This document shows, one piece after another, positions 7,301 to 9,223 of a stretch of DNA of 9,223 nucleotides. Both the position numbers and the translations under genes were made by a program. Source of the stretch: Anaerolinea sp. (GTDB lineage: Bacteria > Chloroflexota > Anaerolineae > Anaerolineales > Villigracilaceae); the NCBI GenBank assembly GCA_020720965.1, contig DYNS01000097.1, forward strand, positions 1 through 9,223, in the 5' to 3' direction. Position 1 is the stretch's first letter, and every line of letters starts with the position of its first letter. Under the pieces are notes generated by a model that was not told where the DNA came from, did not search any database, and saw nothing but the letters and a program-made list of their open reading frames with translations.

Positions 7301-8951
7301 TTGGGGCGGGGCTATGCCGCAACATGGCATCCACCGTGCTGCCGATGGTAAGTTCTTTGATGAAAGCGCCGCTGTAACCGCCCATGAGCAGGAGCTGGGG
7401 CTTGGTTTCGGCGACAAATTGGCGCAAAGCCTCCGCCGAGGGTTTGCCAAGCAGGTAAGTGGCTTGCACTTCGTGCAGTTCCAGGTATTGACGGGCGTAA
7501 TCCTGCGCGGAGGGCGAATCCGCGCCGGTGAAGACGGTGAGCGGGGTTTGCCAGCGTTCCGCCAGGTAAGCGGCGATGAAGAGGGCTTCTTTGGCTTTGG
7601 GGCTGCCATCAAAGGCGAGGGCGGCGCTGCTTAAATCGGTTGGGCTACCGGGCAGGGCAAGCACGGGGCGGGGTGAGCGTGCCAAGATGGCGCGAAGCGG
7701 AGAAGCCAACCCGCCAATCCCTGCCGAGGGTGGGTAGGAAATTTTCAGCGCCACCAAATCTGCCAAAATGGCGCGTTCCAAAATTTTGCGAGCAGGTTCG
7801 CCGCTTTCTACTGCCAAAGAGCCGCCCACCCCCGCCTCGCGGCAGATGTGCGAAAACTGCGCCTGAAGTTCTTCTTGCTCCTGGGCGCTGATGGGTTTGG
7901 ACTCAGAGTAGACATGCAGCCCCAGCAGATTGGCTCCCTCGCGCCGGGCAATTTCCACTGCCTGATGCAATGCCGCCCAGCCCTCCGGCTCTCCACTAAC
8001 GGAGACGAGGATGTTCTGGAAGAGGGTTTCGGTGTAACGGTCTAGCAGGCGAGATTTTCGCCACGCTCCCGTTTCAGAGGTGGATTCTGCCCCCAGTTTT
8101 TGGCGCACTGCCTGGTCGGCGGCAGCGGCGGGGGGGATTTCCCAGCCGAGTTCGGCTTGCAGGGCAGCGCGATGCTCACTCAGCCACAGGTATAAATCCG
8201 CTTCGGTGCGGTTGGGAAACCAGCGTAAAAGCCCGCGCTCGCGGATGATTTCGGTGACGGGCAGGTAAACGGTGTCGTACCAATGCGTCACCGCTTCCGG
8301 GTAGGAAATATCGCGTTTGTAATCCAACCCCATAAAATAGCGGTGAACTTCGATATGCTCCAGCAGTTTGGGGTACTGCCCCGGCAGAGAGATGTTCAGG
8401 TTGGCATCCGGGCGAAGGTCATCCAGGCTGGTTTGGTCTATAAACTCGGCATATTCCGCCATCCGAATCAAATCGTCCGGCTCCACCTCCGGCGAGAAGG
8501 GGACCTTGGTCTTGACCTCGATGACATTGGCTTCGATGGTCGTCCAGCCATCCTGACGCGCCACCGAAACACGATGATTACCATCCAGCACAAAGTAAAA
8601 CTCGCCAATTTTGTACACGTCAATGGGGGGCCAACCTGCCTGCGAATCGGTGAGGGAGGCTTTCACCCGCGCCCAGCGGTCTTCATCGCTGGGGTTGCGA
8701 GGCAGAAAAGAGCGGGTAAAGTCGTGATACCTGCCCACACTGCCCACAATGGCGCTCAGGGGAATGTTCTGCCTGCCCCGCTCCGCGCTGGATTTAACCC
8801 GGAGAGTCCGCGCCACATCCTGGTAAGAGAGCAGTTCGGTGGAGCGGCCGGCAAGGCGGGCTAAAATTTCTTCTACGGCGGCGCGTTGACGGGCAGAGTG
8901 AAAGTCATACAGCGCGGCGCGATACGTTATATTTTGGTTTTCTTCAGACAT
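7284..8951 (-). CDS. ParB/sulfiredoxin-like region fused to tandem universal stress (USP) domains
   Basis: A 555-residue soluble protein, no signal peptide or membrane segment. The N-terminal half (about 1-290) holds IPLSAIVGSVGRYHDF (63-78), RWARV (92-96) and IDVYKIGEFYFVLDGNHRVSVA (110-131 region). This resembles the ParB/sulfiredoxin fold, with GNHR (124-127) in place of ParB GERR/GEHR or sulfiredoxin GCHR. The middle segment HRYFMGLDYKRDISYPEAV, HWYD and RTEADLYLW (203-255) recalls DUF4032-type actinobacterial proteins; that is from memory. Two USP domains follow (about 310-435 and 441-555). The second has GGYSGAF...IGST (524-539), near the ATP-binding G-x2-G-x9-G-S/T motif but one residue short. 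The first lacks a clear G-x2-G. Function unknown; a nucleotide-sensing regulator is possible. The start at ATG 8951 has only a weak GAG. It lies 44 nt upstream of alaS on the same strand, so co-transcription is likely. Confidence 0.88.
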   Translation of the reverse strand: MSEENQNITYRAALYDFHSARQRAAVEEILARLAGRSTELLSYQDVARTLRVKSSAERGRQNIPLSAIVGSVGRYHDFTRSFLPRNPSDEDRWARVKASLTDSQAGWPPIDVYKIGEFYFVLDGNHRVSVARQDGWTTIEANVIEVKTKVPFSPEVEPDDLIRMAEYAEFIDQTSLDDLRPDANLNISLPGQYPKLLEHIEVHRYFMGLDYKRDISYPEAVTHWYDTVYLPVTEIIRERGLLRWFPNRTEADLYLWLSEHRAALQAELGWEIPPAAAADQAVRQKLGAESTSETGAWRKSRLLDRYTETLFQNILVSVSGEPEGWAALHQAVEIARREGANLLGLHVYSESKPISAQEQEELQAQFSHICREAGVGGSLAVESGEPARKILERAILADLVALKISYPPSAGIGGLASPLRAILARSPRPVLALPGSPTDLSSAALAFDGSPKAKEALFIAAYLAERWQTPLTVFTGADSPSAQDYARQYLELHEVQATYLLGKPSAEALRQFVAETKPQLLLMGGYSGAFIKELTIGSTVDAMLRHSPAPILICR

Positions 8952-8995
8952 TTTTTCTCGTTGTTCTGGTTATGTGAAAAATGAAACAAGGGCGG

Positions 8996-9025
8996 ATTAT
9001 ATCAGCAGACCTATCGACATCCGAA
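8996..9025 (-). promoter_or_regulatory. Promoter of the USP fusion gene
   Basis: A perfect TATAAT on the minus strand (complement of 8996-9001), with a weak -35 candidate TTCGGA (complement of 9020-9025; 3 of 6 matches, 18-bp spacer). Transcription would start near 8989, leaving a leader of about 38 nt. The -35 region is next to that of the opposing promoter. Confidence 0.6.
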
Positions 9026-9043
9026 TTTAAGAAGGCTTATAAT
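9014..9043 (+). promoter_or_regulatory. Promoter of the lipoprotein gene
   Basis: TCGACA (9014-9019, 5 of 6 against TTGACA), an 18-bp spacer and a perfect TATAAT (9038-9043). A start near 9050 would leave only about 12 nt before ATG 9062, so the leader is very short. No good Shine-Dalgarno is present, only GAG at 9051-9053. Confidence 0.7.
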
Positions 9044-9061
9044 TTTGCCAGAGCCTGCCCC

Positions 9062-9223
9062 ATGAAACCAAGCCTCCTTCTCCTCCTCCCACCCCTTCTA
9101 TTGTTCAGCGCCTGCGCCGCGCCTCTGCAACCCGTCAGCACAGACCCGCAGACCCCCGCCGCCTATGTCCTCGTCACCGCTGCGCCGCAAGCCAGCCTCA
9201 CCCCTTTTCAGCCGGGGAGCGCC
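9062..9223 (+). CDS. Putative lipoprotein, N-terminal part (partial)
   Basis: The first 54 codons of a gene cut by the window edge. It begins MKPSLLLLLPPLLLFSACAAP: a single lysine, a leucine-rich hydrophobic core and a lipobox-like FSA-C with the cysteine at residue 18. This fits a signal peptidase II-processed lipoprotein anchored outside the cytoplasmic membrane. The region after the cysteine is rich in P, T, A, S and Q (about 19-54), a low-complexity linker common before an extracytoplasmic domain. The functional domain lies beyond the window, so no product is named. It is transcribed divergently from the USP fusion gene from a good promoter with a very short leader. Confidence 0.8.
   Translation, partial: MKPSLLLLLPPLLLFSACAAPLQPVSTDPQTPAAYVLVTAAPQASLTPFQPGSA

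Overview
The window reads as moderately GC-rich, gene-dense bacterial chromosome. My best guess is Chloroflexota (Anaerolineae-like). This rests on overall protein style, near-consensus TATAAT promoters and an unusual regulator-like/universal-stress fusion, and it is an inference without a marker-gene comparison. There is no sign of phage, insertion sequences, CRISPR arrays, tRNA or rRNA.

Layout. (1) Plus strand, 1-2642: the end of an ABC transporter ATP-binding subunit, then two paralogous ABC-2 permeases. The three are packed as one operon with gaps of 2 and 15 nt. Together they would form a drug/lipid/polymer-type export complex with a heterodimeric membrane part. (2) A perfect 15-bp palindrome at 2655-2684 closes this operon and the convergent minus-strand cluster. 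It is better as a terminator for the minus strand, and the stop codon of the minus-strand gene lies in its centre. (3) Minus strand, 8951 down to 2668: a 555-residue protein joining a ParB/sulfiredoxin-like N-terminal region to two universal stress protein domains; then alaS (alanyl-tRNA synthetase, complete); then a 567-residue polytopic membrane protein resembling GT-C-type glycosyltransferase relatives. alaS is followed at once by a strong intrinsic terminator. The membrane protein gene starts only about 25 nt beyond it, so it may be expressed mainly by read-through. (4) A 110-bp divergent intergenic region, 8952-9061, holds back-to-back promoters for the stress-protein gene and for a plus-strand lipoprotein cut by the window edge.

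Two starts were corrected from the longest possible frames. AlaRS is taken from ATG 7239 and the membrane protein from ATG 4371; the longer versions begin with TTG and run through a preceding stop region or a terminator hairpin. The most unusual item is the ParB/Srx-like plus tandem-USP fusion upstream of alaS. The most unusual regulatory layout is the terminator placed just before the membrane protein gene.
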